DNA of 64,000 nucleotides from Streptomyces chattanoogensis (GCF_001294335.1 NZ_LGKG01000144.1:1-64000); one strand, 5' to 3'; numbered from the stretch's first letter, positions 1 to 8,501 are shown. Numbers and translations are program-made. The notes: generated by a model from the letters alone, not told the origin.

Positions 1-1
1 C

Positions 2-991
2 GCGCTGGCCTACCTGTCCCATGAGTACCTCGGCAACGCCTTCGGCACCGTCTACGACATCTCCACCATCGCCATCCTCTGGTTCGCCGGCGCCTCCGCC
101 ATGGCCGGCCTGCTGAACCTGATGCCGCAGTACCTGCCGCGCTACGGCATGGCCCCCCACTGGGCACGCGCGGTCCGCCCCATGGTGCTGGTCTTCACCC
201 TCGTCGCCTTCCTCGTCACCTGGATCTTCGACGCCGATGTCGACGCCCAGGGCGGTGCCTACGCCACCGGTGTGCTCGTCCTGATGAGCTCGGCCGCGAT
301 CGCCGTGACCATCGCCGCCCGCCGCGCCCGCCAGCGCGGCTGGACCCTCGGCTTCGCCATCATCTCCCTGATCTTCCTCTACGTCACCGTCGCCAACGCC
401 ATCGAACGTCCCGACGGTGTGAAGATCGGTGCCTGCTTCATCGCCGGCATCATCCTCGTCTCGTTCCTCTCCCGCCTCGCCCGCGCCTTCGAGCTGCGGG
501 TGACCAGCGTCGTGCTCGACGACATGGCCGAGCGCTTCATCCGCGACATCTCCCACCGCAAGATCCGCTTCATCGCGAACGAGCCCGACCAGCGGGACGT
601 GGCCGAATACCGCGACAAGATTCAGCAGATCCGTACCGACAACGACGTCCCCGCCGCCGACGACGTCATCTTCGTCGAGGTCACCGTCGGCGACCCCTCC
701 GAGTTCGAGAGCGAGCTGCGGGTCCGCGGCGAGGTCCTGCACGGCCGCTACCGCGTCCTGTGCCTGGAGAGCTCCACCATCTCCAACGCCCTCGCCGCCT
801 TCCTGCTGCACGTACGCGATACGACGGGACAGCGGCCGCACATCTACTTCGAATGGACCGAAGGCAACCCCTTCGCCCAGTTCCTCCGCTTCTTCCTCTT
901 CGGCCAGGGTGAAGTCGCCCCCGTCACCCGCGAGGTCCTCCGCGAGGCCGAACCCGATCCCACCCGCCGCCCCCGCGTCCACGTCGGCTGA
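2..991 (+). CDS. APC-family amino acid permease, C-terminal part
   Basis: The reading frame is open from the first bases of the window, so the true start lies upstream. The visible 329 residues begin with hydrophobic segments (including one around [20 protein letters not shown] and one around [20 protein letters not shown]) and end in a long hydrophilic cytoplasmic tail of about 150 residues. This pattern fits the large actinobacterial APC-superfamily amino acid permeases with a soluble C-terminal extension. Family assignment is from overall character and recall, not a specific motif. The substrate cannot be read from the sequence. A strong hairpin begins at its stop codon. Confidence 0.6.
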   Translation, partial: ALAYLSHEYLGNAFGTVYDISTIAILWFAGASAMAGLLNLMPQYLPRYGMAPHWARAVRPMVLVFTLVAFLVTWIFDADVDAQGGAYATGVLVLMSSAAIAVTIAARRARQRGWTLGFAIISLIFLYVTVANAIERPDGVKIGACFIAGIILVSFLSRLARAFELRVTSVVLDDMAERFIRDISHRKIRFIANEPDQRDVAEYRDKIQQIRTDNDVPAADDVIFVEVTVGDPSEFESELRVRGEVLHGRYRVLCLESSTISNALAAFLLHVRDTTGQRPHIYFEWTEGNPFAQFLRFFLFGQGEVAPVTREVLREAEPDPTRRPRVHVG

Positions 992-1010
992 CGGCGCACA
1001 CAGCGCCGTC
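990..1010 (+). terminator. Hairpin overlapping the permease stop codon
   Basis: An 8-bp perfect stem GACGGCGC / GCGCCGTC with a 5-nt loop starts within the TGA stop. There is no T-tract, which is usual for Streptomyces terminators. Confidence 0.6.
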
Positions 1011-1088
1011 ACGTCAAGAAAGCGTTAAAGATGGCGGGCCCTGTGTCAGGGAAATGACAGGAGAGGCGGCGCCCTCGCGCCTCCTGCC

Positions 1089-1101
1089 TAGTGTCGGCGG
1101 C
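1089..1101 (+). promoter_or_regulatory. Probable leaderless promoter -10 element
   Basis: TAGTGT at 1089-1094 fits the actinobacterial TANNNT -10 consensus and lies 7 nt before an ATG at 1102. The ATG would then be at the transcription start, as in many leaderless Streptomyces mRNAs. No convincing -35 is visible. Confidence 0.4.
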
Positions 1102-1647
1102 ATGGGACGGCGAACCGCTCCCGCCGCGGCATCGCACGCCGGACGGCCGGACACAGCCGTCGACCGCCACTGGCGCGCGGATGTGCGACGCGCCGTGCAC
1201 TACACCCTGGCGTTCGTCGGCCTGCTCATGATGCTCGACTGGGGCGAGGGCAGCCTCACGCTGCCCCGCGCCGCGCTCTGGGCCGTTCTCGGCGTCGGCG
1301 TCCTCGCTGTCTTCCTGCCGTCACGCGTGACCGCGGGCGACGGGTGGCTGGCGGTACGCGGCCTCGTGCGCGAACGCCGGGTGCGTATCGACGCGCTGGT
1401 CTCCGTGCGGCGGTCCGGCGGAATCGCCGCGCACCTCGTGCTGCGGGATACGCACGGGCGCTGGCTGGAACTGGATCCTCGTGTCCTGGAAGCCAATCCG
1501 CTGATCTGGCACCTGCTCGATGCCGGCGCCCGTCGCTCGCTGGCGAGCGGAACGTTGCGCCACGGCACGCAGGTGCTACAGGAGTTGACGGACCGGATCG
1601 ACGGGCAGGAAGCGCGGGCGGTGCTCACAGCTTCCGGTCTGTTGTGA
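1102..1647 (+). CDS. Small membrane protein of unknown function
   Basis: A 181-residue protein. Residues about 32-75 contain two hydrophobic segments (LAFVGLLMMLDW and AALWAVLGVGVLAVFLPSRV), followed by a soluble beta-rich region of about 100 residues (WLAVRGLVRERRVRIDALVS) that resembles the PH-like domains found after two membrane helices in actinobacterial proteins. That resemblance is only an impression. I chose ATG 1102 rather than the upstream ATG at 1054 because TAGTGT lies 7 nt before it, giving a leaderless start; the upstream ATG has no ribosome binding site. No function can be assigned. Confidence 0.55.
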   Translation: MGRRTAPAAASHAGRPDTAVDRHWRADVRRAVHYTLAFVGLLMMLDWGEGSLTLPRAALWAVLGVGVLAVFLPSRVTAGDGWLAVRGLVRERRVRIDALVSVRRSGGIAAHLVLRDTHGRWLELDPRVLEANPLIWHLLDAGARRSLASGTLRHGTQVLQELTDRIDGQEARAVLTASGLL

Positions 1648-2215
1648 GCGCTAGGGTGCGCGCACGAGGCGGGCAGGCAGGTGCGGCACACGGGGGACAG
1701 GGACATGTGGCGGCACACCAGAACCACGGCTGCCGGGGAAGTGTCGCCGAGCTGCATGCGCTCTGCGATCGGCGCACTCCTCGCACTCGGCGTCACCGCC
1801 CTGGCGGGCCTGCCGCTGCGCATGCCGCTGAACGACTTGAGCTACACGACCACAGATCCCTCGCCTTCCCCACACAGGCACTCATCCTCGAAAACCTGCA
1901 GCAGATCGACGGTAGCCGTGCCTGGCCCGCATGCCGCGGCACGCACCAGCATCCGATGAGCCTTGCATCGGATGGCGAAGGGGGCTGGCCGTACTGGCGC
2001 TGCCCCCCGACCCGTCCTGCCGACGGCCGGTCGGGCAGCATCCCGGGCCGGGGTGACAGACACGTGCGGGGAGCCGGCGCCCAGGTCGGAGTCCGTCACA
2101 AGGCGTTAAGACTGTGGCAGTAACCCGACAACACCCCGTAGATTTCCTTGCGGAGTGCCGGGAAGTCTGGTCGGCGGCGGTTCAGGTATAGCCGAAGCCA
2201 TCGAGAGACGAGTAC
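1648..2215. other. Intergenic region without a convincing gene
   Basis: A plus-strand frame at 1681-1959 carries one hydrophobic stretch (MRSAIGALLALGVTALAGLP) that could be a membrane segment or signal peptide. It lacks a ribosome binding site and degenerates into low-quality sequence, so I do not call it. It may be the remnant of a small exported protein. Confidence 0.4.
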
Positions 2216-3784
2216 GTGACCGACCTTACTGCCCTCCTTCTTCTCGTCGTGTTCGCCACTTTGGTGGCCACGGGCGCCCGTCACTGGCGCATTCCCGCCC
2301 CCTCGCTCCTGGTCGTCGGCGGCCTGCTCATCGGGCTGCTGCCGTGGGCTCCGGATGTCCAGGTGACGCCCGAAATCATCAGCGTGGTCGTGCTGCCGCC
2401 GCTGCTGTACGCATCCGCCGAGGAGATCCCGTGGCGCGAACTGCGCGTGGTGTGGCGGCCCGTGACCGTCCTCGCCTTCGGCCTCGTACTGGCCACCGCA
2501 GCAGCCGTCGGCGCCGTGGCCTCCGCAGTCACCCCCCTCAACACCACCATGGCCTTCGTCCTGGGCGCGGTGCTGGCCAGCACCGATCCGGTGGCAGTCA
2601 CCGCCTTGGGACGCAAGATCGCGCTGCCGCCACGCATCCAGGTGCTCGTGCAGTCCGAAAGCCTCTTCAACGACGCCACCAGCCTTGTACTCTTCAAGGT
2701 CGCGGCGGGCACCGCGGTAGCGGCGCATGCGGTGACGTTGCCCGCGGCCGGCGGTCAGTTCCTGGTGCTGGGCGGCGGCGGAGCGCTGATCGGCGGCGGC
2801 GTCGCGGGTGCGGTGGCGCTGATCCGGCGGCGGACCGAGGACCCGATACTGGAGACGGTGATCGCCCTGGTCACGCCGTACGCCGCCTACATACTGGCCG
2901 AGGACCTGCACACCTCCGGCGTCACCGCGGTCGTGGTCGCGGGCGTGGTGCTCGGCAGCACCGGCCACAAGCTCACCAACGCCACCAACCGGCTCCAGGT
3001 GCACGCCGTCTACGGCACCGTGGTCTTCCTGCTGGAGAGCGTCGTCTTCGCCCTCATAGGACTCGAACTACCGGCACTTGTACGGCAGTTGGCCTCCGAC
3101 GAGCACGGCTGGCCGCTCGGTGTGCTCGCGGTGGCCGCCACCGTGATCTCCGTACGGCTCCTCGGAGTCGTCCCCCTCTCCGCCGTCATGCAGCGCCGTC
3201 GCGGCAACGGCGCGGTCACCTGGCGCATCCCCGCGGTGGTCTCCTGGGCCGGCACCCGGGGCGTGATGCCACTGGCCGCCGCCCTGTCCATCCCCCTGAC
3301 GGCCGACGACGGCAGCCCACTGCCGCACCGCCCGCTGATCCTGGTCCTCACCACCGGCGTCGTCGTCTTCACCCTCGTCCTGCAGGGCTTCACCCTCGCC
3401 CCGGTGGTCCGCTGGTCCAAGATCGCACTGGAACCGGAGCACACCGCCCGCGAAGAGGCCCGCGCCCGCGCCGGCCTCGCCAAGGCCGGGCTGGACCGCC
3501 TGGACGAGCTGGAGGCCGCCGAGGCCGCACCTGTCACCCTCATCGATCAGCTGCGCCGCGGGCTGCTGGCCCGCCTTGACCAGGCCGACGCCGACCAGGA
3601 CGACGACACGGCGCCCTCCTCCTCGTCCTCCGCCCCCGGCTACCGGGAACTCCGCCGCACCGTGATAGCCGCCGAAACCGCCACACTCCAATGCCTGTAC
3701 GCGGACAACCACATCAGCGACCTCACCCGGCGCCGACTGCAACGCAAACTGGATCTCGAAGACGCCGGACTCGGCGACGAGTGA
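2216..3784 (+). CDS. CPA1-family Na+/H+ (cation/proton) antiporter
   Basis: A 522-residue protein with about 12 hydrophobic segments over residues 1-400 and a charged C-terminal tail of about 120 residues. Motifs typical of NhaP/CPA1 exchangers are visible: PPLLYASA near residue 61, ASTDPVAVTALG near residue 122 (carrying the conserved Asp) and SESLFNDATSLVLF near residue 145 (the ND ion-binding pair), plus a late WAGTRGVMPLA helix. It would exchange protons for monovalent cations across the cytoplasmic membrane. The start is GTG at 2216. The tail contains an acidic/serine patch (QADADQDDDTAPSSSSS), presumably regulatory. Confidence 0.92.
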   Translation: MTDLTALLLLVVFATLVATGARHWRIPAPSLLVVGGLLIGLLPWAPDVQVTPEIISVVVLPPLLYASAEEIPWRELRVVWRPVTVLAFGLVLATAAAVGAVASAVTPLNTTMAFVLGAVLASTDPVAVTALGRKIALPPRIQVLVQSESLFNDATSLVLFKVAAGTAVAAHAVTLPAAGGQFLVLGGGGALIGGGVAGAVALIRRRTEDPILETVIALVTPYAAYILAEDLHTSGVTAVVVAGVVLGSTGHKLTNATNRLQVHAVYGTVVFLLESVVFALIGLELPALVRQLASDEHGWPLGVLAVAATVISVRLLGVVPLSAVMQRRRGNGAVTWRIPAVVSWAGTRGVMPLAAALSIPLTADDGSPLPHRPLILVLTTGVVVFTLVLQGFTLAPVVRWSKIALEPEHTAREEARARAGLAKAGLDRLDELEAAEAAPVTLIDQLRRGLLARLDQADADQDDDTAPSSSSSAPGYRELRRTVIAAETATLQCLYADNHISDLTRRRLQRKLDLEDAGLGDE

Positions 3785-3820
3785 CTCAAGCGAGTACGGC
3801 ACCGATCCCAGAAGACAACC

Positions 3821-3910
3821 TCAAAACCGGTCCGGGAACTTGACGCCGACCACCAGAAGCCCAACAAGTGACACCGCCACCAGCAGCCCCACGATCCGCT
3901 CCACGCTCAC
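3821..3910 (-). CDS. kdpF: KdpF-like 29-residue membrane peptide, without kdpA nearby
   Basis: A 29-codon frame from GTG at 3910 encodes VSVERIVGLLVAVSLVGLLV followed by VGVKFPDRF. It is one hydrophobic helix with a short N-terminus and a terminal (F/Y)P(D/E)RF signature, the pattern of KdpF, the small stabilising subunit of the KdpFABC potassium ATPase. Normally kdpA follows immediately. Here the next gene downstream is the oppositely oriented antiporter, with only 36 bp between stops, so the rest of the operon is absent. It may be an orphan or a separately used regulatory peptide. Its start GTGA overlaps the stop of an 11-codon upstream frame (see next entry). Confidence 0.6.
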   Translation of the reverse strand: MSVERIVGLLVAVSLVGLLVVGVKFPDRF

Positions 3911-3942
3911 GACACCACCGCCGACATCATCGCCCCGCACAT
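3907..3942 (-). CDS. Possible 11-residue leader peptide coupled to kdpF
   Basis: A near-perfect Shine-Dalgarno GAGGAGGT (3955-3948) sits 5 nt before ATG at 3942. The frame reads MCGAMMSAVVS and stops with a TGA embedded in the GTGA start of the KdpF-like gene, a classic coupling overlap. The downstream GTG has no good ribosome binding site of its own, which supports re-initiation. The reading is direct; translation is inferred. Confidence 0.4.
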   Translation of the reverse strand: MCGAMMSAVVS

Positions 3943-4076
3943 CACGGACCTCCTCAGTGCTCCGCACAGCCCGACCGACCGACTCCACCGTGTAGGCCGA
4001 GGCGATGCCACACGAACACCGACGCCGGTTCCCTGACGGAATTCGTACGGCGTCTGTGCTCGGCTGAAGGACACCT

Positions 4077-4319
4077 GTGGCGGCCGCGTGGCCCTGGGGC
4101 CCGGACCCGATCAGGACCCTTCTCTTCTTCCTGCTCGCACCCACGCTCCTGCTCGCCGGAGCACTCGGAGCCATGGGATGGTCCTGGTGGCAGCGGCTGC
4201 TTGCGGGAATGAGCGGACTCGCTCTGATCGCCTATGTAGTACTGGTCTTTCTCGGACTCCGGCGACTCCGCGGTAAGGGGAATGCCCGCTCGTTGTCGCC
4301 GGAGATTGACGACAAGTAA
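4077..4319 (+). CDS. Small two-helix membrane protein
   Basis: An 80-residue protein starting with GTG at 4077. Two strong hydrophobic helices (IRTLLFFLLAPTLLLAGALG and LLAGMSGLALIAYVVLVFLG) are joined by a Trp-rich turn (GWSWWQR), with a basic then acidic C-terminal tail. The family was not recognised. Its TAA stop is part of the terminal repeat of an IS-like element (TAAGAAGTCGC), so the insertion appears to have landed at the end of this gene and could have replaced the original C-terminus. Confidence 0.5.
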   Translation: MAAAWPWGPDPIRTLLFFLLAPTLLLAGALGAMGWSWWQRLLAGMSGLALIAYVVLVFLGLRRLRGKGNARSLSPEIDDK

Positions 4320-4355
4320 GAAGTCGCGCAGATAGGGGGGCGGGTGGGGCCAGCC
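4317..4355 (+). repeat. 39-bp inverted repeat, left copy (IS end remnant)
   Basis: Matches the reverse complement of 5947-5985 at 35 of 39 positions, including an uninterrupted G-rich core of about 20 bp. It begins TAAGAAGTCGC. It looks like the transposase-proximal end of an IS5-type element, present here without its transposase. Confidence 0.75.
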
Positions 4356-4423
4356 GACCGTGCTCACGGATTCGCAGATCTCAGACGCACCCGGGCCCCG
4401 GATGTCACTTTGGCATCCCGGCG

Positions 4424-4461
4424 TTGACCTCAACCAAGGTTCAGTTCCTAGCGTTCTGATC
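4424..4461 (+). promoter_or_regulatory. MerR-type promoter with operator dyad
   Basis: TTGACC (4424-4429) and TAGCGT (4449-4454) are separated by an unusually long 19-bp spacer that contains a dyad (GACCTCAACC at 4426-4435 against GGTTCAGTTC at 4438-4447, 8 of 10 paired). A long spacer with a dyad inside it is the hallmark of promoters untwisted by MerR-family activators, and the CCTCAA half-site resembles SoxR operators. The ATG at 4462 lies 7 nt after the -10, so the transcript would be leaderless. Confidence 0.65.
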
Positions 4462-5301
4462 ATGACTCAGCGCCACGTACTGCTGTTCCCGGACGCCCTC
4501 GCAAGCGAGCTGGCACAGCACATCCTCAGCTCCCTTCCCTACTCCGTCGAGCCGGTCACCGGCGAGGTGACCGACCCGGACAGGCTGGCAGCCCGCCTGA
4601 ACGAGCTCGGCGGCGTGCGGGCCGCATTCCTGACCTGGCCCTACGACCGTGCGGCCGGTCGCTTCACCGCTCCCCAGAACGCGCCGGCCGTCGTGGAGGC
4701 CCTGGCCGAGCACTCCGGGCGGATTGTGCTCAGCTCGTCGCACGGCCTGCGTGAGGGCGCCCCCGCCACCACCCACAACGCCTCCCACGCGGACTTCCAC
4801 CGCGCACTGGAGGATCGGGTGCGCGGCTCGGGGGTGCCCTGGACAATCCTGCGCCCGTGCATGCCAGCTCATATGACGTTGCGCTGGGCCGAGGCGATTC
4901 GCTCCGAAGGCGTCGTACGCGGCCCATATGCCAAGGCTGCCCGGCCACTGATCGACGACCGCGACGTCGCCGAGGCCGTCGTCCATACACTCCTGGACGA
5001 CGGCCATGACGGGGCCTCGTACTTCCTGACGGGCTCCGAGCCTCTGACGCACGAGCAGCGAGCGGAGACGATCGGCGCGGTGATCGGCCGCCCGGTGCGC
5101 TACGAGGAGACCCCGCTGGAGGAGGCCCGGCGGATGATGCTCCGCACATGGCCGCACGAGCTGGCTGACGCTGTGCTCGCCACCATGGCCTTGCAGGTCA
5201 CCGAGCCCGAGCTTCCCTCGCCGGACCTCGAACACATCACGGGATACCCACCCCGTCCGTTCCGCGCCTGGGTGGCGGACCACGCCGACGCGTTCCGCTA
5301 A
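4462..5301 (+). CDS. NmrA-like NAD(P)-binding oxidoreductase
   Basis: A 279-residue protein of the atypical short-chain dehydrogenase/NmrA type. It has an N-terminal nucleotide-binding region, an IVLSSSHG strand-turn after about 85 residues and the VPWTILRPCMPAHM segment that is diagnostic of NmrA/ycf39-like NAD(P)H-binding proteins, then a PLIDDRDVAEAVVHTLL helix. ATG 4462 is chosen over the upstream in-frame ATG at 4360 because of the well-formed promoter ending 7 nt before it. The MerR-type promoter suggests redox or xenobiotic induction. The gene sits between ends of an IS5-type element, which suggests it may have moved with them. Confidence 0.75.
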   Translation: MTQRHVLLFPDALASELAQHILSSLPYSVEPVTGEVTDPDRLAARLNELGGVRAAFLTWPYDRAAGRFTAPQNAPAVVEALAEHSGRIVLSSSHGLREGAPATTHNASHADFHRALEDRVRGSGVPWTILRPCMPAHMTLRWAEAIRSEGVVRGPYAKAARPLIDDRDVAEAVVHTLLDDGHDGASYFLTGSEPLTHEQRAETIGAVIGRPVRYEETPLEEARRMMLRTWPHELADAVLATMALQVTEPELPSPDLEHITGYPPRPFRAWVADHADAFR

Positions 5302-5318
5302 GAAGTCGCTCAGCTAGG
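5299..5318 (+). repeat. IS terminal repeat, internal copy
   Basis: A 20-bp sequence starting TAAGAAGTCGCTCAG matches the start of the 4317 repeat at 18 of 20 positions. It lies at the 3' side of the broken transposase, so it is probably that element's other terminus. It also provides the TAA stop codon of the NmrA-like gene. Confidence 0.6.
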
Positions 5319-5324
5319 TGTCGG

Positions 5325-5878
5325 TCATGGCCGACGGCAGGGGCGTGTGTCCCAGCGGTGGGTGGTCCAGGCTCGGCGGATGAGATTGCGGACGGTGATG
5401 ATCGTGTCGGTGAGGTCGAAGTAGGCTTCGATGACGTTGATCCGGCGTTCGTAGCAGCGTACGAGTCGGTGAAAGGCGTTCTGCCAGGCGTGGGTGCGCT
5501 CGATGTGCCACCGCTGGGTGGCCTGGACTGGCGCCTTGGTCCCCTTGCGGGCGATCCGACCATCTGGTCGAGGACGAGACCGACGATGCGGTCGTAGGCG
5601 TCGAGCGCGATCTGCTTCAGCCCGGCGAACAGCCCCAGCAGTATCCACTCGTCGCGGCGGTTGCGGATGGTGGTGGCCGAGCAAGCGGAGTCCGCGATCG
5701 CCTCGTAGGAGCAGCCGAAGCGAAGGACTTGCAGCAGCTTGTCGAAGACGGTCCGGTCGCTGATCCGGCGTCGGTGACAACCCAACGGATGGGCCGGATC
5801 GAACTCGGATCGCTGCGGCAGCGGGGCGGCGAATTGCTCCCATAGGGGTTCGGTCAGCCATGACGGCAGCGCAGGCAC
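5325..5878 (-). pseudogene. IS5-family transposase with internal deletion and frameshift
   Basis: The N-terminal part (from ATG 5878: LTEPLWEQFAAPLP, then a helix-turn-helix region ending near DRIVGLVLDQM) is in one frame. The C-terminal part (WHIERTHAWQNAFHRLVRCY, then RNLIRRAWTTHRWD) is in another. Between them the segment that normally carries the first two catalytic acidic residues is missing, so the protein cannot be active. The family is IS5 (IS1031-like, suggested by TNA at the termini). Confidence 0.85.
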
Positions 5879-5946
5879 AGGTCTACCCGATGATCACAGA
5901 GCGTGGCAACTCCATGATCACAGAATCCGTACCTGTCCCATCTGCT

Positions 5947-5985
5947 GGCTGGCCCCACCCGCCCCCCTGTCTGCTCGACCTCTAA
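5947..5985 (-). repeat. 39-bp inverted repeat, right copy (IS end)
   Basis: The transposase-proximal terminus of the IS5-type remnant, reading TTAGAGGTCGAGCAG on the minus strand and then the same G-rich core as 4317-4355. Together the two copies enclose the NmrA-like gene and the broken transposase in a unit of about 1.67 kb. Confidence 0.75.
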
Positions 5986-6169
5986 GTTCCCTTGCGGATG
6001 ACCAGGAGGTGCTGACCAGTGGCCCGCTACGGAATTCGACTCGGTTTTACGCACCCCAGGGAGACCTACGGAAGCTCACCGGAGAGTGCGACCTTCCCGC
6101 CGCGGTCACCTCATAACGGTGGCCCGGCTCCCGAGACGGTCGGGCAGGCGACCAAGAAGCCGACGCCGC

Positions 6170-8089
6170 TCACGTACGCGGGTCTGCCGGATGCGGCTGC
6201 ACCCCCGTCATCAGGAAGTCCAGACCCCGCCGGGTCGATGCCACCACGACCCGGTCACCGGCGCGCAGGGTCCGGCCGTGCGACGGGCGCCAGTCGAACC
6301 CCGGCCGGTCGAGGCGGAGCCCGCCGCCGAGCGTGTCGGACGGGCCCGATGATTGCGGTGTGGTCGCCGGGCCGACGGCCAGGACGCGCCATTCGTTCTC
6401 GCGGAAGGCCTGGTGGATGGACCGTCCCTCCAGCTCCGGGTGTCCGGCGACATCGACGGTGGTGAAGAGGAGCGAGCCGCGCTCGACCGGCATGATGCCC
6501 AGCACATGACGGCCCATCATGGCGGCGGCGAAGGCGGGTGCGGCCATCGCGGAGACGCTGCGGCTGCGGGTGGTGGCGTCGGGGTAGGAGGCGCGCATCG
6601 TGCGGGAGACGGTGGCGGCGAAGTCGTCGTCGTAGAGCCGCATCACCACCCGCACCCGGGGGTTGCTCTCGCGTGCCGCCATCACGATGTCGAGGTTCTC
6701 GCCGTCGTCGCGGGTGAGCACCAGCAACGACTTGCTCTGCCGGATGCGCGCCCGGTCGAGGACACCGGGGGCGCCGGCGTCCTCGAGAAGCAGGGGGACG
6801 TCGAGTTCCCGGGCGAGGGCGACGCCGCGGGCCTGCGGATCGCGTTCTATGACCACCACGCGGTGCTCGGTGGTGCGCAGTTGGGCGAGCACTCGGGTGC
6901 CGATCTTGCCGAGCCCGACGAGCACGATGTGGTCGGCCAGGTCCTCGGCGGGCGGATGCCCTACGGAGGCTTTCCGGAAGGCCTCGGTGGCGTTCATGGT
7001 GGCGGCCACGACGAGCGGCAGTACGGCCAGGCCGACGAATCCGGCGATGAGCTGGAGCACCCGGCGGGCCGGGGACTCGTCCGTCGCCGGGTCACCCATG
7101 GTGAAGATGTCCAGCAGCGGCAGATACACCGACTTCCACAGCGGCCCGGGCTCGGCCAGCACGGTGGCCACGGCCAGAATCGCCACGATCGCGGCCAGCG
7201 CACCGAAGACGGCGATGATCTCGCGGGACAGGAACACCGTCCACGGCAGATGCGCCAGCCGATCGCGCAGCCAGGCACCATAACTGCGCCGGTCGCGCTG
7301 CGGCGCCTCGGGAGGATGATGGTGGGTCACCTCCTCCAGCATCAGCCGGCCGTGGGTGAACTGCCGGTGGTAGGCGGTGAACGTGTCGGGCAGCAGCTGA
7401 GTGCCCTCCTCCCCCGGCGTCTCAGGACTGTCCTCACTGGCCGGGTCGTCCTGATGAGCGCCGGACAGTACGGCAAGCGTGGCCAGGTCGGCGGAGCGGA
7501 GCGGGGTGCGGGCGGGGCGGACCACGCCGCGGAAGACCTGGCCCTCCACCTGGAGCGTGTGCCCCTGACCCACCGCGGCGGCCGAAACCAGCTCGGGCAC
7601 CGCGGTATCGGTGTCGGACAGCACGGTGGTGGACATGTCCAGCACCGTGTCTTCGGTCCGCCCCAGCGCCAACACCGCACGGTCCAGAAGCCGTTCGAGA
7701 TGCTTACCGCGCTCCCGGTTGTACATCCGGATGACCAGGCGGATCGTCGGGTTGAGGGTACGGGCCAGCAGCGCGGCGGTGACATTGACCTGGTCGTCGC
7801 GGTAGGTGAGCGCGAGTGCGGCCGCCTGCTCCACGCCCGCGGCGCGCAGCGTCTGCTCGTCCGGACGGGCGGCCACGAGCAGCTCCACCGGCGACTGCGG
7901 ATCGCGGTGCAGCGCGGCGATCTCCGGCGCATGTCCCTCGCGCCGCGAGGGCAGCACGACGGTGACCGCCTCACCGCACACCGCGTCCAGCGTCACCGCG
8001 AGCCGGTGCGCGAGCCCGTCGTCACCGCAGATCACCATGTGCTGGGAGCGCTGCCCAAACGGCATATGCAGGTGGAGAGTTGACGTCAC
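6170..8089 (-). CDS. RCK-membrane-RCK ion channel-like protein
   Basis: A protein of about 639 residues with an uncommon layout. A TrkA-N-like (RCK) domain comes first (HMVICGDDGLAHRLAVTLD). A central membrane region follows (EIIAVFGALAAIVAILAVAT, a loop with DIFTMGDP, then LQLIAGFVGLAVLPLVVAAT). A second RCK domain has a clear nucleotide-binding motif (HIVLVGLGKIGTRVLAQL) and a TrkA-C-like end. The TMGD loop sits where a pore filter would be but lacks the TVGYG consensus. This resembles CASTOR/POLLUX-type channels and their actinobacterial relatives, so ion conductance gated by nucleotide or ligand is likely. The start is uncertain: GTG 8089 or ATG 8065; neither has a clear ribosome binding site. 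Confidence 0.75.
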   Translation of the reverse strand: MTSTLHLHMPFGQRSQHMVICGDDGLAHRLAVTLDAVCGEAVTVVLPSRREGHAPEIAALHRDPQSPVELLVAARPDEQTLRAAGVEQAAALALTYRDDQVNVTAALLARTLNPTIRLVIRMYNRERGKHLERLLDRAVLALGRTEDTVLDMSTTVLSDTDTAVPELVSAAAVGQGHTLQVEGQVFRGVVRPARTPLRSADLATLAVLSGAHQDDPASEDSPETPGEEGTQLLPDTFTAYHRQFTHGRLMLEEVTHHHPPEAPQRDRRSYGAWLRDRLAHLPWTVFLSREIIAVFGALAAIVAILAVATVLAEPGPLWKSVYLPLLDIFTMGDPATDESPARRVLQLIAGFVGLAVLPLVVAATMNATEAFRKASVGHPPAEDLADHIVLVGLGKIGTRVLAQLRTTEHRVVVIERDPQARGVALARELDVPLLLEDAGAPGVLDRARIRQSKSLLVLTRDDGENLDIVMAARESNPRVRVVMRLYDDDFAATVSRTMRASYPDATTRSRSVSAMAAPAFAAAMMGRHVLGIMPVERGSLLFTTVDVAGHPELEGRSIHQAFRENEWRVLAVGPATTPQSSGPSDTLGGGLRLDRPGFDWRPSHGRTLRAGDRVVVASTRRGLDFLMTGVQPHPADPRT

Positions 8090-8204
8090 GTCGTCAAGAT
8101 TGCCGGGGCGGGGCGCGCGGTTCCGGTGCGCACAACAGTTCGGCGTCAAAGTTGCGTAAGGAGGGGCCCGCGGGTCTCTCAAACGGTCAGCGGCCGGCAT
8201 CCGA

Positions 8205-8440
8205 CGGACCATGGGGCGGAGCGACGCCCTCACCGGGGCCCTGACTTCGTGCGTCTCGGCAAGCCAACTGCCTCTTCGACCCGGCCGCTGGAACACGACA
8301 CCCTTCGGCTGGAGACCAGCGTGCCAGGGGTGTTCGCGGCCGGCGACGTACGGGCCCGGCCGATCAAGCGGGTGGCTCGGGGCCTGGGCGAGCGCAATGA
8401 CGGTGGCGCTCGTCCACCGCTGCCGGGCGGCAGGCCGAGG
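8205..8440 (+). pseudogene. Thioredoxin-reductase-like C-terminal fragment
   Basis: One frame contains the unmistakable end of a pyridine nucleotide-disulfide oxidoreductase (LRLETSVPGVFAAGDVRARP then IKRVARGLGE). A second frame continues with MTVALVHRC. The upstream FAD and NADPH domains are missing, and a frameshift separates the two pieces. It resembles the thioredoxin-reductase half of actinobacterial cyclic-nucleotide-binding/TrxB fusions. Confidence 0.75.
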
Positions 8441-8501
8441 CGGCCGGCCGGAGCGGGACCGGTGAACAACGAGCAGGCCGCCACCACGCGATCTCGTTCC
8501 C

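Noticed and set aside
1681..1959. Possible small exported protein
   Set aside because: One hydrophobic stretch only; no ribosome site and poor composition after residue 60.
6353..8083. Long plus-strand open frame opposite the RCK channel gene
   Set aside because: Antisense shadow in high-GC sequence; His/Gly-rich composition with no domain, whereas the minus strand has clear RCK motifs.
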